Numbered from the stretch's first letter, positions 24,190-36,856 are shown. The stretch is DNA of 64,000 nt from Muraenolepis orangiensis (GCA_027704905.1 CM051002.1:4499351-4563350), one strand, 5' to 3'. A program made the numbers and translations. Notes: generated by a model from the letters alone, not told the origin.

Positions 24190-27100
24190 GAGTTTATGTC
24201 AAGGTGAAGTTCTTTCCTCAGCATTTTTTCCACCTTCACCGATAGTGCTGCAGCTGCCTATTGTGATGTGCTTTAAAGGAAGGACTCTGGATTTTCCTAG
24301 GACAAAGGTAACATGAACACCATCCTGAATGCTAACCTGCCTAATGTAGCTTACAGAGCCATAGCCGTTTTCACTGGCGTCCGCGAAGTGCTGCAGCTGT
24401 GCACATTTTAGTGCTCCAAAGCTCTTTGGTTTCATGCAGCAAGGCACTTGAAAGCTTTTGATTCTCTCCAGAATGGCAATCCATTCGATCCATCTATCTG
24501 ATCAAAGGTTTGTTCCATCCAAAACCTCTCTGGCAGAGCTCTTGTAGCAACTGCTTGGCTGGGAGAATCAGAGGACGAAGGAAGTCGAGTGGATCAAAGA
24601 TTGGGCTTACAACTGAAAGTATTCCTTTTCGTGTATGTGGCTTCTGCCTTAGATTGATATTAAACTGAAAGTTGTCAGAGTCCACACCCCACTGTAAGCC
24701 CAATGTTCTTTCAATGGGGAGACTGTCTTTGTCCAATGTCCTAACATATTTTGCCCTTTCCTCTGGGGGGATGGAGGCTAGAACTGCTCTACTGTTACTT
24801 ACCCACTATGTGAGCTGAAACCCACCTTTGTTGCATAATGCAGTGAGGTATTTGACCAGCAGGATGGCTTCAGTTTCTTTTGCGACTTTACACAATCATC
24901 AACATAAAAGTTGCACCGGACAGTTTCAGCTACCTGAGGTGGGAAATAACTTTCATTATCATCAGCCGTTTTCTGAAATTCAAAGTTTGCGCAGCTTGGA
25001 GAGGACACCAACTTGCGGTATTTCATTGGGGGCTTACTGGTGTCACCTTGTGGCCACCACGGGAACTGCAAGTAGTACACATGAGACTTATCCATTCTGA
25101 CCTGATGAAACATTGATTTAATGTCAGCCATAAATCCAATTGGCTCTTTGAAAAACCTCAAAAGGACTCCTACAAGAGGGTTATTCAGATCAGGTCCCTG
25201 CAGTAGCTTTGTGTTCAAGGACAGGCCTTGGTAAGAGGCTTCACAGTCCAAAACAACTCTTTATTTTTTTATTTTTAGATGGTACACACCAAATCTGTCC
25301 TGGTAACTTTCTCAAATCTTCCTGCGGGACCTCCTCTGCATAATTGTTCTCAATAATTGTTGCAAGATGTCATTGAGGAATGCAACATGTTCCTGTTTGT
25401 AGTGCTGGTCCCTTTCCATCTTCCTTTTTAGTCCCTACAGGCGCTGTTCCACGCCGGTTGTTAGGCATGCTGACATTGGCTATCCTGAAAGGCAACTTGA
25501 GATTGTAGTGTAGTGTCTTGTAGGATAGCCTCACCGGCTACTTTCAAAAACATTTTGACCTCAACTGACATCTCATTCCTTTCCTCAGATGCTACCTCGT
25601 TGAAGTCCTGCTCGTACTGTGACTTTAGAAGCTCTTCTAAACTTGTGGCTGATATCCTATTCACAGTCACTCCCACTGTACTGCCATCACCGCCATTTCT
25701 GAGTCGCCCATTTACAACCCACCCCAGCAGAGTTGGCACTGCGTCGAGGCTCTGACCTTGGCTATTAATAACCTCCCATGGCTCGAATAGTTTTGGAGCA
25801 TTTGTGCCAACTAATAATTCTACTTTTGCACTGATACTGGGAAGTTTGACTTTGTTCAGGTACGCCCACTGTGTTAAGTCATTCTGATTGGGAATGTTGC
25901 TTGGGGTTACTGGCATTTCTTTCTGGGTGAAAAAATCAGGAAGAGGTAAGAAGTTGCTTTCCAGTGCTGAAACTTCAATTCCAGATATGACGTGAGATGG
26001 AACAAATTTTGTCTGATTCATTGTGCTTAACAGAATATGTGTTTTTCTGCCTTTCACTTTGAGTTGGGACATTAACGCTTCGGAGCAGAAGGTCCAGGTG
26101 GTCGAGCCAGGGTCCAGGTGGGCATAGACTTGTAAGCCTTGGCTGCCTTTTGCTGACTTAACTTGAACTGGGACAATGGACAGCAGGTTCTTTTGTTGTT
26201 GTTCCCCGGCCCCTATGTGGCCACATAACTCTGCTGATGCTCTGCCTACTACACCAGAAGGCCTTTCTGTCTCTTTAGTTGTAAATGAATGCGCAGGACA
26301 TTAGGACATTGGGTGGGCTTGCAAACTCTACAGGTGAGGCGTTGATTACAGTCTCTACTAATGTGGCCTGTGGAGAGACACCCAAAGCATATGCCCTTGG
26401 TCTTTACAAACTTAATCTTGTTTCTATGTTTCCTCTAAGAATTGTTTGCACTGTTCCAATGTGTGCTTACCTCTACAGAAGGGACAGGGGGGTTCAGGCT
26501 CTTTGTATTTTGGGGAAGTAGTTACACCTGTGGCATCTGCCAGATGACTTTGAAATCTGTGAATCAGCGACTTTGAATCCAGGGGCCAGGATAGAGCCTT
26601 TTCTAGGTAAGCACAGGAGATTTTGTATTTGTTTTCAAAGTGTTCCTTTAGTAAACGTTTAACTGCCTCTGTCTGGCTATGTATTCACAGCTTTTGACTA
26701 GCCTTTGAGCTCGGCCTTGTGTAAACTGTATAAGGAACTGTAACCTGTCTCTGTTGTTTGTTTTGCTTTCAATCATGTGTTCAAAGGCGTGAATAAAGGA
26801 CTTGTACTCCAGAATGTGTCCATCAAAGAGTAGAATACATCCTTTCAGCAGCGTCGACAAAATTTGTTGTTCTACCAGGATCCTTGTCAAGCTGCTTTGA
26901 TTCTCCAGTATTTTCATCATGTGGTCATCATGTGCTGAGCTGGACGTAGGGGGGATTTGTCCTTGTTGGCTGTTGACAGGTGGAATACTGGGCACTGAGG
27001 ATGGTTGGGGTTGTTGTTGCTGCTGGGCATTACTGCTGACTTAAGGATGAACCAATTTAATCGGGCCAATTTAAATGACTAACTTCACTAACTTCAAATT

Positions 27101-27916
27101 CAAAAAGGGGCAATTGATCCGGGCTCCTGCCTTGCTCCTAAGAACTGGAGCGCCTCTGTCATACAAATGAAGTGACATCTCAGGCTTTTTATCCACTAGT
27201 GCATCTAAAGCTGCTGCCTTAGACTGTACAGGGCAATTAATTGTCTGTTTGGATTTTAATTTTGGCTGTATGGGCTGCTATTTTGCTATTTATATCTGTA
27301 GTTCAAGTGTTCCAGTCTTCTTTTTTTTGGTTTTTGTTCTTCAATGGTGTGTTTTTCTTGTAACATAGATGCTTTAGCCATTAAAGCTGCTCTCTCTGCC
27401 AAAGCATTGATGCACAATGAGGAGGATGAGGAGGATGAGGAGGATTTGCTGGATTGAATAGACCTCACTGAGTGTGTGTCTACATTGCACAGCCTGCCAC
27501 TTGCACGTGCATGTTCACATTCCTCAGATGGCAGACTTCAAGTTGGCAGTCAAGCAAGTGAGTCAGCATTTTTTATATCAGATATCCACTTTATATTGTT
27601 GACAAGGAATGCTATTATGTGCGCTCATCTGGGCAGATACCATTTATCATCCTCCTCTTTTCTTGCGTTCTTGTCCAACATTTGCACGTAAGAGACATGC
27701 AAAGCTTTGAAATCCTCCAAAAGGTTGTTAAAACTTCATCATATTTCCTTTGCCTTCATCCAGGTATTCTTTATCAGTCATTAGGTTGTTTACAATCCTC
27801 TGTGTTAAATGCAAAGCTTTTCCTGATCTAGATGAGTGCAGCTGTGCCGCAGCCTCATCCGTGTCTTTAACAAGTGGGGTTTCCGCCTCATCAGAACTTG
27901 CCATTTTAATCAACAA
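24190..27916 (-). pseudogene. BEL/Pao LTR retrotransposon gag-pol remnant (integrase missing)
   Basis: Blocks in order on the minus strand: gag start (27904, ASSDEAETPL), Ser-rich and coiled N-terminal gag (27290-27470), DUF1759-like gag (26650-26995, FDGHILEYKSFIHAFEHMI), a CCHC knuckle (about 26340-26400, CFGCLSTGHISRDC), an aspartic-protease-like LDPGSTT (about 26110) with the long domain at 25461-26072, RT with FYVDD (about 24870), a Pao/A17-type region (24494-24736) and an RNase H start, HFADASENGYG (about 24390). Several stops and frameshifts separate them. Integrase and 3' LTR are absent; the truncation is at about 24190. Confidence 0.88.
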
Positions 27917-28390
27917 AAAACTTCCAATAAGTTTTCAAAATGTTTAGAAACAGTTCTTGTTATATCCGTTATCCTTGTACTTAATTAATAAACTCAGGTT
28001 CATTCTTACGTTCATTCATAAGTTCATTCATAAGAGGCCGTTTCTCACCTCTTCTTCTCCCACTTTGGAGAAAAGTTGACAAAGGATTGCTATCCACTAA
28101 CACAAACATCAGCGATGAAATCTGTTTTAAAACTCGTCAGGTCTTAATTCCAAATGAATAATCGTTCCATGATGCTGGATCTGAACGCACATACCTTCTC
28201 AGAAGTGTTCCATTGTTTACTCCACCATGCGTCAGGCTTGTGTTTCCTTTGTCTTTGATCCCTGTGATCCTCCAAAGGTCCTCCCGTCTCAAATCACAGC
28301 GCGAAATTGACTTGATGTAGTAGCCAAAATCCTTTGTGAATTGTTTTATATACTCCTATTTCATTGTTGGCCACACATGAGAGCTTAGGC
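27917..28390 (-). mobile_element. Putative BEL/Pao 5' LTR promoter and leader
   Basis: Upstream of the gag start on the minus strand there is a TATA box (GAGTATATAAAAC near 28345-28357) and a leader of about 430 bp without long ORFs. This is the expected place of an LTR and untranslated leader. I could not fix LTR edges or a primer-binding site, so the extent is approximate. Confidence 0.4.
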
Positions 28391-28739
28391 CTGGGAAGCA
28401 GTGTTGTAAAACGCAGTTTGTAAAATAAGTAAAAGAAAAATAATCTTAAAGTTTATTGCAAAAAACGAAAAGAATATACGAAAACATAATGAACATCAAT
28501 CCTTCAACTGTGGCAGCAGATTCCAATAATATCTCCACGTTGAGCCTGCGGCTGTGTCTGTGACTGCGGTCAATTACGGTATTGCTGCTGCCTGGATGCT
28601 CTGGCAGCATCACACCCCGTACCTCCAACTTAAACCTTAAGCCCGCCCTCCCCACCTGAGGAGGCGCACCTCTTGCTGCAATTGAGAAAAGGCATGAATA
28701 AATTGTGCAAATAAATCAACAATAGAAACAAATATTCAC
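28391..28739. other. Unannotated DNA
   Basis: Contains a minus-strand AATAAAC-type signal near 28449 and a GC-richer part (28540-28660). It could be U3 of the neighbouring LTR or unrelated sequence. Confidence 0.3.
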
Positions 28740-28965
28740 TTAAATGCGGCTCCTACAATCTACTAAGAAAGACGCTAGTACGCTAGTAAAAAGTGATAAG
28801 AGGGTGCACTAAGTGGAAGGATCCCGGTAGTGTTCCTGAAGAGGTTTATTTAGTCTGCTGCGGAAGATGGGCCATGACTCTGTAGTCCGGAGGAAGTTCA
28901 TTCCACCACAACTCGTCTATTATCTACTATGCCTTTTGCCTGCATTGGCTGGAATGAGCTGACCT
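28740..28965 (-). mobile_element. LINE family C fragment
   Basis: GACGCTAGTACGCTAGTAAAA, GGAAGGATCCCGGTAGTGTT and GGCGGAAGATGGG-like sequence match 58560-58660 and 63050-63120. No coding part survives. Confidence 0.7.
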
Positions 28966-29287
28966 GCAGAGACACTACGCTGCTGGTGGCTGTGATGCTG
29001 CAGCCTGCATCACGCTGCATCATTCACAAGTCGGCAGAAATACTTTCACTGCTATTAAGGCATTAAGAGCGTATTCAGTCTATGTAGAACACATGTTGGT
29101 CACAAACTGTATAAACATCTGAGTGACCGTCTGAGTGACCGCTGCACTAAAGGGGAGTCGTCAATAATGGGGTCTGCACCCCTACTCCCAACATCCCTGC
29201 TTTCACGGGTTAAACCACAACCATAGCACCTCAGTCCCTGGTGTGTGTGTGTCTTTCTGATGGTGGACAGAGGTCTCCAGGCACAAG

Positions 29288-29289
<2 letters not shown>

Positions 29290-29369
<80 letters not shown>
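29290..29369. repeat. (GT)n microsatellite
   Basis: About 40 perfect units. The 28966-29289 region before it has no recognised content. Confidence 0.98.
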
Positions 29370-29372
<3 letters not shown>

Positions 29373-29910
29373 CGACTCCTTCATCCAAAAAGTGTGGTCC
29401 TTTATTGCAATTGCAACGAAAAACCTGACTTTTGAACCACATTAGCTGTACGCACATTAGCTTTGCCGGCTTGCAGATAGCGTACAGGCTTACTGTTACT
29501 GCTGAAGCCTTTGACAGGTCTTTATCCTTGATGTTGCCCTACTTGGAAGAGCGTCTTGAGCCGTGAACACACAGTCTCTTGCTGCATGGATCTAATTCAC
29601 AGTCCAAAAGTGGCAGCTCCACGGTGAGAGAGCATCTCATGGACACATGGAACACATGGACACATGGGCAAACTTACAATTTATAACTTAACAACTAGCT
29701 TCCATAACAGTTTTGTATTCCCTTTACCAAATGCTCAGCGAATTAAACCTATTTGTCCAATCAATCGCCCTTTTGGCAAAACCTTTAACAAGTCCAGGTA
29801 GTGAGACACCATATGCAAATGTCATCCACTGCAATTGCAAAACTCACGAGACACATTATCACTCACTAAAACTACAATATAGTTGCCATAGTTTACACAC
29901 AACTCAAAAT
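29370..29910. other. Unannotated DNA
   Basis: TTGCAATTGCAA occurs at 29405-29416 and a related GCAATTGCAA at 29831-29840. No gene or repeat family is recognised. Small direct repeat GGACACATGGAACACATGG near 29640. Confidence 0.35.
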
Positions 29911-30225
29911 TGATGTGATCAAACCAACTGTACAGAATATCAAGCTTGTTCAGACTGGTTTCTAATGATGTGATCAAACCAACTGTACAGAATATCAAGC
30001 TTGTTCAGACTGGTTTCTAATGATGTGATCAAACCAACTGTACAGAATATCAAGCTTGTTCAGACTGGTTTCTAATGATGTGATCAAACCAACTGTACAG
30101 AATATCAAGCTTGTTCAGACTGGTTTCTAATGATGTGATCAAACCAACTGTACAGAATATCAAGCTTGTTCAGACTGGTTTCTAATGATGTGATCAAACC
30201 AACTGTACAGAATATCAAGCCAGTT
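29911..30225. repeat. 55-bp tandem array, five identical units plus a partial
   Basis: Unit starts TGATGTGATCAAACCAACTG and recurs at 29911, 29966, 30021, 30076, 30131 and 30186. The first five units look identical base for base; the sixth stops after about 40 bp. Perfect units suggest recent expansion (or collapse/expansion in assembly). It contains no ORF. Confidence 0.97.
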
Positions 30226-30410
30226 CAGAGTGCACATGTGACACAGGTACGTTGAATGTTGATCCTTACGATAGATGGAAACAATCTGATAGGCAGAGGA
30301 GGAAGATGACGTGTAAGAGGTGAAAGTGAAATTGCTGTATACATTTGATTCAGTCCATCACTTTTCCAATAGAAAGGGGCACTGGGGAACAAAAGAAAAC
30401 ACTTTCTTAC

Positions 30411-30934
30411 TGTCATAGTTTGCATTCCTGCCTCCTTGCGTCCACAGCACTCTCCCAGGTAGCCACGCCCCATAACCACATTGCGCAACCCAGCTCATCT
30501 CGCTCCTAGTCCTGGATTTCTGCTGGCTTCCTGGATCTGCGATGTCACTGGACTCCATTCCGAATGCCACTCTGGGTTTTCCCTGTCGGCCGTGTCATAC
30601 TGGACTCACCTGTTGTCAATCACACCTCATTTACTAGCTTTAAACCATGTCTTGTCTGTCATTCAGGGCTGGTTCTCACTGATTCTCAGAAAACCTCACG
30701 TCTGTATCAAGTTTAAGTATCACGTATTGTGTTCTGGTTTTTGATTGACCGTGTTTTGACCATCGCCTGGATAACGACCTTGTTTTTGCCTCAGCGTTTT
30801 TGTATCTTTGCCTTAACCCTTGACAACCTGTTTTCCGACCTCTGCTTGCCTTGACGACGATTTTTGACTCTCCCATGCTTTGCAGAGTTTTCTACCGCTC
30901 TGCTTTTGGGTCCCACCTACACTAAGCCCTGACA
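30411..30934 (+). mobile_element. Solo LTR (524 bp) with 5-bp TSD CTTAC
   Basis: Begins TGTCATAG and ends AAGCCCTGACA. CTTAC flanks both ends (30406-30410 and 30935-30939). The general layout, with the 3' part reading TTTTGGGTCCCACCTAC before the terminal TGACA, resembles the LTR-A ends, which suggests the plus orientation. No internal region. It is a different family from LTR-A. Confidence 0.82.
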
Positions 30935-30939
30935 CTTAC

Positions 30940-32177
30940 AATGGGTTTTCCCTTTTGTAGAAGTGCAAGGCTACCTCGTGGGCGTGGAAGGACCGCTTTG
31001 TCCCCCCCGACAGCAAGAGGCTCTCATCGCTGATATGGTCGAAAAACATGCCCTCCGACTGAGGGAAATACAGCAGCTGTTGAGCACAATGCAAACACTC
31101 CTCCATTGCCCGTGACCTCCAACGAATGAAGCAAGTGTACACAGTACACCGCTTTGAGCAAAGCTCAGAAACAGGGACAAAGCTCTACCATGTCAATATG
31201 TGTGTCAGTATACAAAATGCTGTGTTACAGAAGTATGTCTTTCTTTATCACTTCCTAAAGTAAACAACTTTAGTAAGTGATAGATATAAATATATAATAT
31301 CTGATCTATTTTCATAGAGAGTGTGGGGGGGGGGGGTTCTCCACCATCATGCAACACTGGGGCCCTATAACACTGGACATCTGCTGACATTTCTGGATGG
31401 GATATCTCTGTGGACACAGGCAGTGCTTCCTGGATATGGCTCGTTGTTTGGGGGAAAATGTTGACTTTCAACACGGTGTCCGAAGTCCGGAATCCAGGCT
31501 GTGGAAGGTATATCACCAAACCCGTTGACCAGGGGAACAGAGGAATGGAACTGGCCTGTGGTGACGAAGGTGACGTAGAGTGTTGGTGTCCAGGCTGGTG
31601 TGGAGTGTTGGTGTCGATGTTTCTCAGCAATTTTCTTTGTTAAAAAGAATAGCAGTCCCATTGCTTAGCAAATGCTTACAACACTGTAGTTGACATATAG
31701 GTTTTTAAGGTTGTTTAGTCTCTACAGGTAGATAATCTACGTGCAATTTGGCTTTTTAGAATCATCGCTCTTGACCAGAAACCAGTTAACCAGAAATAAG
31801 TAATAATAAATAATAATAATTTTTTTCACCCCGTTGCCTGACATGTGATGTGGATAAAGTCTTCTAGCCGGATACCGGCACAGAGACGTGATGCTGAGGC
31901 AGAACCAAGCTCTCACTGGCTTTGAATGTGCAGGCCAACTACATTCTCGAGTGGGCTGTAATGCCCTTTTCATTGTTGTTGTAAGTTTAATTTTATGCAA
32001 GGGCTGAATATAGACATTCAATACTGTATTACTGCAGTACTTACAGAATCTAATAATATATTCACTGTACTAACTTGAGATAACATGGGTTTGTATACAA
32101 GAAACATTGTTCACATGCCCTGGATACTGTGTTCTCAATATTAAGATATAGTGTCTAATGAATGCTTTGTAGTATTC
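30940..32177. other. Unannotated DNA
   Basis: G-run at 31325-31336. ORFs up to 141 aa (31205-31630, minus) have no recognisable domain. No repeat family seen. Confidence 0.35.
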
Positions 32178-32290
32178 ACACATTCAAGATTCAAGATTCA
32201 AGATTTTGCTATATGCAACAACTACAATGGAATGCTTACTCAGCATTCCCTCCCACAGTATGCATTTTCTAAAACACTACCATAAAAATA
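32178..32290 (-). mobile_element. LINE family B 3' tail
   Basis: (CAAGATT)3, TATGCAACAACTACAATGGA and CATTCCCTCCCACAGTATGC. Severely 5'-truncated. Confidence 0.75.
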
Positions 32291-33353
32291 CTGTACACAA
32301 TAAAAAATAACTGATGGATGATATGTACATTTTTAAAGTGCCAGTAGTGCAGCAGCATCATAAATGCAGTACAGTACACTCCAGAACAGTGCAGTGGCTC
32401 TAATGAGTCCAGAAAGGCAAACGTATGATAGTGTGATGCACATGTACATATAGACTGGTAGTACGGTATCTAAATGCTGAGAGAGATGTTTGATGAGAGC
32501 TGAGAGAAACAAAAGAGAGGTTTGATTTTGAGCACAGATTACTGTAATTGGTTTTGATATGATCGGTTGATTTTGCCAGAATACTGAAGAGGTGTTATGT
32601 GAATGTAGTTTAAAGATTTGGAGAGGAGTTTAAAGAGGAACTTAGTATGGTAAGGGTTACACTGTTTGCTTCCCGCTACTTTTTCCCTCCGGATGACACG
32701 TCATCTGGTGGACAAAAGGGGGGTTTAGCATAGCCGCTGAGCTGCACCCCAGAAACACAATGGAAAGCATCGGTAACAACTGCAGGCGTTTTTATAACAC
32801 TATATCCCTAATGTGGATAGATAAAGATAATTGAATGTGCATGCACTGCACACACACACACACACACATACGCACACACGCACACACACACCCACACACA
32901 ATAAGGTAATATTAAAATAAACCAGGAGTGACAATGATTTTGCCACAGAGCGCTGCAAGACATTTGCAGATGCACAAATGTGGCCCAAATGAGGTGATTA
33001 TGCAGAAACACTGAGGCATGACAAGCTTGCTTCTCCCATCACTGGGGCCCTGACGTGCTTCATTTACTCCCCAGAGGACAGTTTTTCTTATCAGGTAGCA
33101 AGGTGAAAGAGAAGTGTCAGCGAAATCCTTCATGTACAAAAAATAAAAATACCTATATTGAACAAGAGGAATCACAAGAATTTCCACACAGTGGGGGGAT
33201 ATAAACCAATAGACAGGCAGCAGCAGGCTTTCTCACAACCAAGTTCTTAGACACATTCACAGCAGCACAATTCATATTCCCAGCCAGGGAATTTGTACAT
33301 AAAAATCACTTTACATGAAAATAATTGATACCACGCCACAACCTTGTGTGCAG
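32291..33353. other. Unannotated DNA with imperfect (CA)n at 32850-32900
   Basis: No exon or RNA signal. The 32,640-32,800 part is GC-richer. CA-rich tract has TACGC and CGC interruptions. Confidence 0.35.
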
Positions 33354-33404
33354 ACACACACACACAAACACACAGACACACACAACACACACACACACAC
33401 ACAC

Positions 33405-33439
<35 letters not shown>

Positions 33440-33443
33440 CACG

Positions 33444-33485
<42 letters not shown>
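33354..33485. repeat. Imperfect (CA)n microsatellite
   Basis: Interrupted by AAC, CAGA and GCACGCC. Confidence 0.96.
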
Positions 33486-33488
<3 letters not shown>

Positions 33489-33742
33489 TGCATGAACATC
33501 CGCAAACACAGCCATTCCCAATAATTTCCACACCAACAAAATAGATTGTTATAATCATTCATTTTAATAATTCATTATAATAATAAGTGTTGGGGCAGAG
33601 AAACTTGTTGCAAAAGGGCGCTTCATTATTTCTGTCTTGCTTGACAGTGTTTATTGTTGCTCCCGGGCCGATTGAAGGTTACCTGCACCATTGCCTACAA
33701 TCCTGGTACCGCGGTGACGGCCAAAAATTTTAGGCAATCAAT

Positions 33743-33772
33743 CAGGCTTTGTGTCTCCGTACACAAAGCCTG
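33743..33772. repeat. Perfect 12-bp inverted repeat (hairpin)
   Basis: CAGGCTTTGTGT and ACACAAAGCCTG are separated by CTCCGT. A transcript would form a 12-bp stem with a 6-nt loop. No T-run follows, and the context is otherwise unannotated (33486-33906). Confidence 0.85.
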
Positions 33773-33906
33773 TCTTGGGATTTATGGAAATCTAACAATG
33801 ATGCTGTCTTTGCAAAGATTGGAGGGAGGGGGGGCTCCTCCTCCTTCTTGCCTTAACAGATAAAAGGACATGTTTGTTTTTTTCATTTCTGATTTATGTA
33901 TAAAAA

Positions 33907-33907
33907 C

Positions 33908-33964
<57 letters not shown>

Positions 33965-34060
33965 CGTCACAGCCTTGGGGCTTCTGCAATACAGCCAGGT
34001 GAATACAGCCAGGTGAATACAGCCAGGTGAGAATACAGCCAGGTGAATACAGCCAGGTGA
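33907..34060. repeat. (CA)n microsatellite and adjacent 14-bp minisatellite
   Basis: (CA)n at 33907-33963, then from about 33989 five units of AATACAGCCAGGTG, one with an extra AG. Confidence 0.93.
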
Positions 34061-34781
<721 letters not shown>

Positions 34782-34899
34782 CCCGCATGTGTTTTATAAC
34801 GATAGTGTCAACAATGTATTCAGTTAATTCAAAGTTTCTGAACTTGTAATCCAAGCATTGAATACCTGTTGAATACCTGTTGAATACGTGTATACTTAC

Positions 34900-34901
<2 letters not shown>

Positions 34902-34930
<29 letters not shown>
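34902..34930. repeat. (TA)n microsatellite
   Basis: About 14 units. Preceded by three GAATAC(C/G)TGT repeats near 34860-34888. Confidence 0.95.
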
Positions 34931-34937
<7 letters not shown>

Positions 34938-34984
34938 TTCTGCACATATCTCATACATTCTCTATAATTTATTTCATACTTGTT

Positions 34985-35135
34985 TTTATACCTAGTAGAC
35001 AGTTTTAACATCTTATTTACCCACTGTGCATGTATATTACTATGCACTTTAATGTTACAGTTTCCCTCTGGTTAGATGCCAAATTATTTTTCGCTGTACT
35101 GTACTTGTGCTATGCAATGACAATACATTTAAATG
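34985..35135 (+). mobile_element. Probable LINE 3'UTR and tail
   Basis: TTTTCGCTGTACTGTACTTG, GCAATGACAATA and following TGTAATGTAATC resemble LINE 3' termini in this window (compare 40930-40990, reverse). No coding part. Confidence 0.45.
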
Positions 35136-35209
35136 TAACGTCATGTAATGTAATCTAATAATTTGAACTGATAGTCACAATCAATAATGAACAATACTGT
35201 TCATCATGG

Positions 35210-35355
35210 GAGGCGGCAGTATAGCTCAGGATGTAGAGCGGTCGCCTCACAACCGAAAGGTCGCTGGTTCGATGAATGGGTTGTGGGATGGGATGGGATG
35301 CATGACTTGTAAAGCGCTTTGGATAAAAGCGCTATACAAAAGCCGGCATTATTAT
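35210..35355 (+). mobile_element. tRNA-derived SINE with a different tail
   Basis: The head GGCGGCAGTATAGCTCAG, GTAGAGCGGTCGCC and GGTCGCTGGTTCGAT is like 14322, but the 3' part reads GTAAAGCGCTTTGGATAAAA and GCGCTATACAAA, shared with other fish SINE/LINE tails. It is a second subfamily or a chimera. Confidence 0.65.
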
Positions 35356-35690
35356 CAGGCACACAGAAACTAAATGTATGACTCAAGCTCCTAGAGGCTG
35401 CACAATAGGACTCAGTATTTTTTATTAAAATGGAAAAATGAGAAAGGTGGGAAGGGAATGAAAAATCCTTTCCATGGTATTTAAACCAAAATAATACATA
35501 TTTTCTCAGAAACACTTTCAACACGAAGTTCGGAAGCTGCAATGAAAGAGAGATGTTCAAATTTTTGGGTTTTTGCCTTTGTGTATTCGATACCTGGAGG
35601 AAAAGTATGTGGAAATCATTGGGTGGTTCAATCCAATTAATAGCGGGGGGATATATTATTTGTGGGGGGCGAGGGGGAAGAAAAGGAAAC
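35356..35690. other. Unannotated DNA
   Basis: No exon or repeat recognised. G-rich stretch near 35645-35680. Confidence 0.35.
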
Positions 35691-35695
35691 GTCAT

Positions 35696-36182
35696 TGTCA
35701 CGGTTACGGTGGTTGGCAGGGGGCGTGACCAAGCCACGTGCGCTGGCGGCGCACACACACACACACACACCTGGACACTATCACCCTGTGTAATTATTAA
35801 TCACCTCACCTGGGGTATATATACGTTGTCTTTCCTTTACCCCAGCGTGAGGTCGTTACGTATACATTATACTGCACGTTGTTCTCCTGTCTGTTGTGAT
35901 ACCCGTCGCCTGCCTACTACCCGTCCGGTACTTCACACCCGACGCCGCCTGCGGACTATCAGAGTGATACTTCGCACCCGTCGCCTGCCTACTACCCCTG
36001 CCGGTACGCAGACTCCTCTCCCGTCCCGGACCACTCGTCGCTCTACTACCTGCCGGTACTCCGTGGATCGTCCTTCCCGTCTACCCTTGTGTGTTGTGTG
36101 TCTTTGAGAATAAAGCCGTTCGTATCGCTCCACAGTGTCGTTGTGTGCGTTCGGGGTCCAACCCACTCCACACTTTGTGACA
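35696..36182 (+). mobile_element. Solo LTR, family LTR-A, 487 bp
   Basis: Starts TGTCACGGTTACGG and ends CTTTGTGACA. The flanking 5-mers are GTCAT (35691-35695) and ATCAT (36183-36187), one mismatch. TATA-like GGGTATATATACG (35813-35825) and AATAAAG (36110-36116) give the plus orientation. A (CA)n lies inside U3 (35754-35770). It matches 9962-10599 in reverse. Confidence 0.87.
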
Positions 36183-36187
36183 ATCAT

Positions 36188-36502
36188 TCCACTTTCCCGG
36201 ATGACATTAACATAGCAGCACCGGACCTACGAGAGAAAAAAACTGTCAAACTCTTTGGAAGTGTGCCTGATTGGGCCCCTCTAGTCACAGAAACAAAGTT
36301 ATCTGCCAAAATATTTTATTTAAGAATGTATTATTCACAATAAAAAAATCTATAAATGATTAAATATCGTATTGTTGGGGTAAAAAATGGTTGGGTGCTT
36401 CTATGAATTGCATTAATACAATGAAATAGCCTTGCAAGCATTGTTTTTACATTGTATTTTCATTTCCTCAAAAGCCTCACCTGGCCTCACCTTTTGAAGC
36501 AC
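36188..36502. other. Unannotated AT-rich DNA
   Basis: No recognised content. Confidence 0.35.
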
Positions 36503-36856
36503 AGCCACGAACTGTATTCACTGTTACCGTCAGGCAGGCGATACCGCAGTATCAAGTGCTGTACAAATAGACTCAGATAGCTTCCGCCATCAGGCTGCTG
36601 AACAAGGGCGTATAGCATATAACAATGTATATTTTATTACATTGATTTATATATATTGCTGTTTTTCTGCGCCGATATATTGCATTTTATAAATGGCATT
36701 TTTATTTTTCATTTTTTAACTATTCTATTGTTTTTATTCTATTTGATCTTATTTGTATAACTGCTGTCTGTCGTTGGGTATTGCACATAAGATTTTCACT
36801 CACTGCTTTATACTTGTGTAAACTGTGAAGTGACAATAAACTTGACTTGACTTGAA
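36503..36856 (+). mobile_element. LINE family A, 3' end
   Basis: Starts in the C-terminal coding tail (GTCAGGCAGGCGATACCGC), then 3'UTR and CAATAAACTTGACTTGACTTG. It lacks the 78-bp insert found in the first copy, so it shows the empty site. Confidence 0.88.

Noticed and set aside
29911..30225. CRISPR-like array
   Set aside because: Units are contiguous without spacers and the genome is eukaryotic.
35210..35285. tRNA gene on the plus strand
   Set aside because: Same reasoning; the B box is followed by SINE/LINE-type tail sequence.
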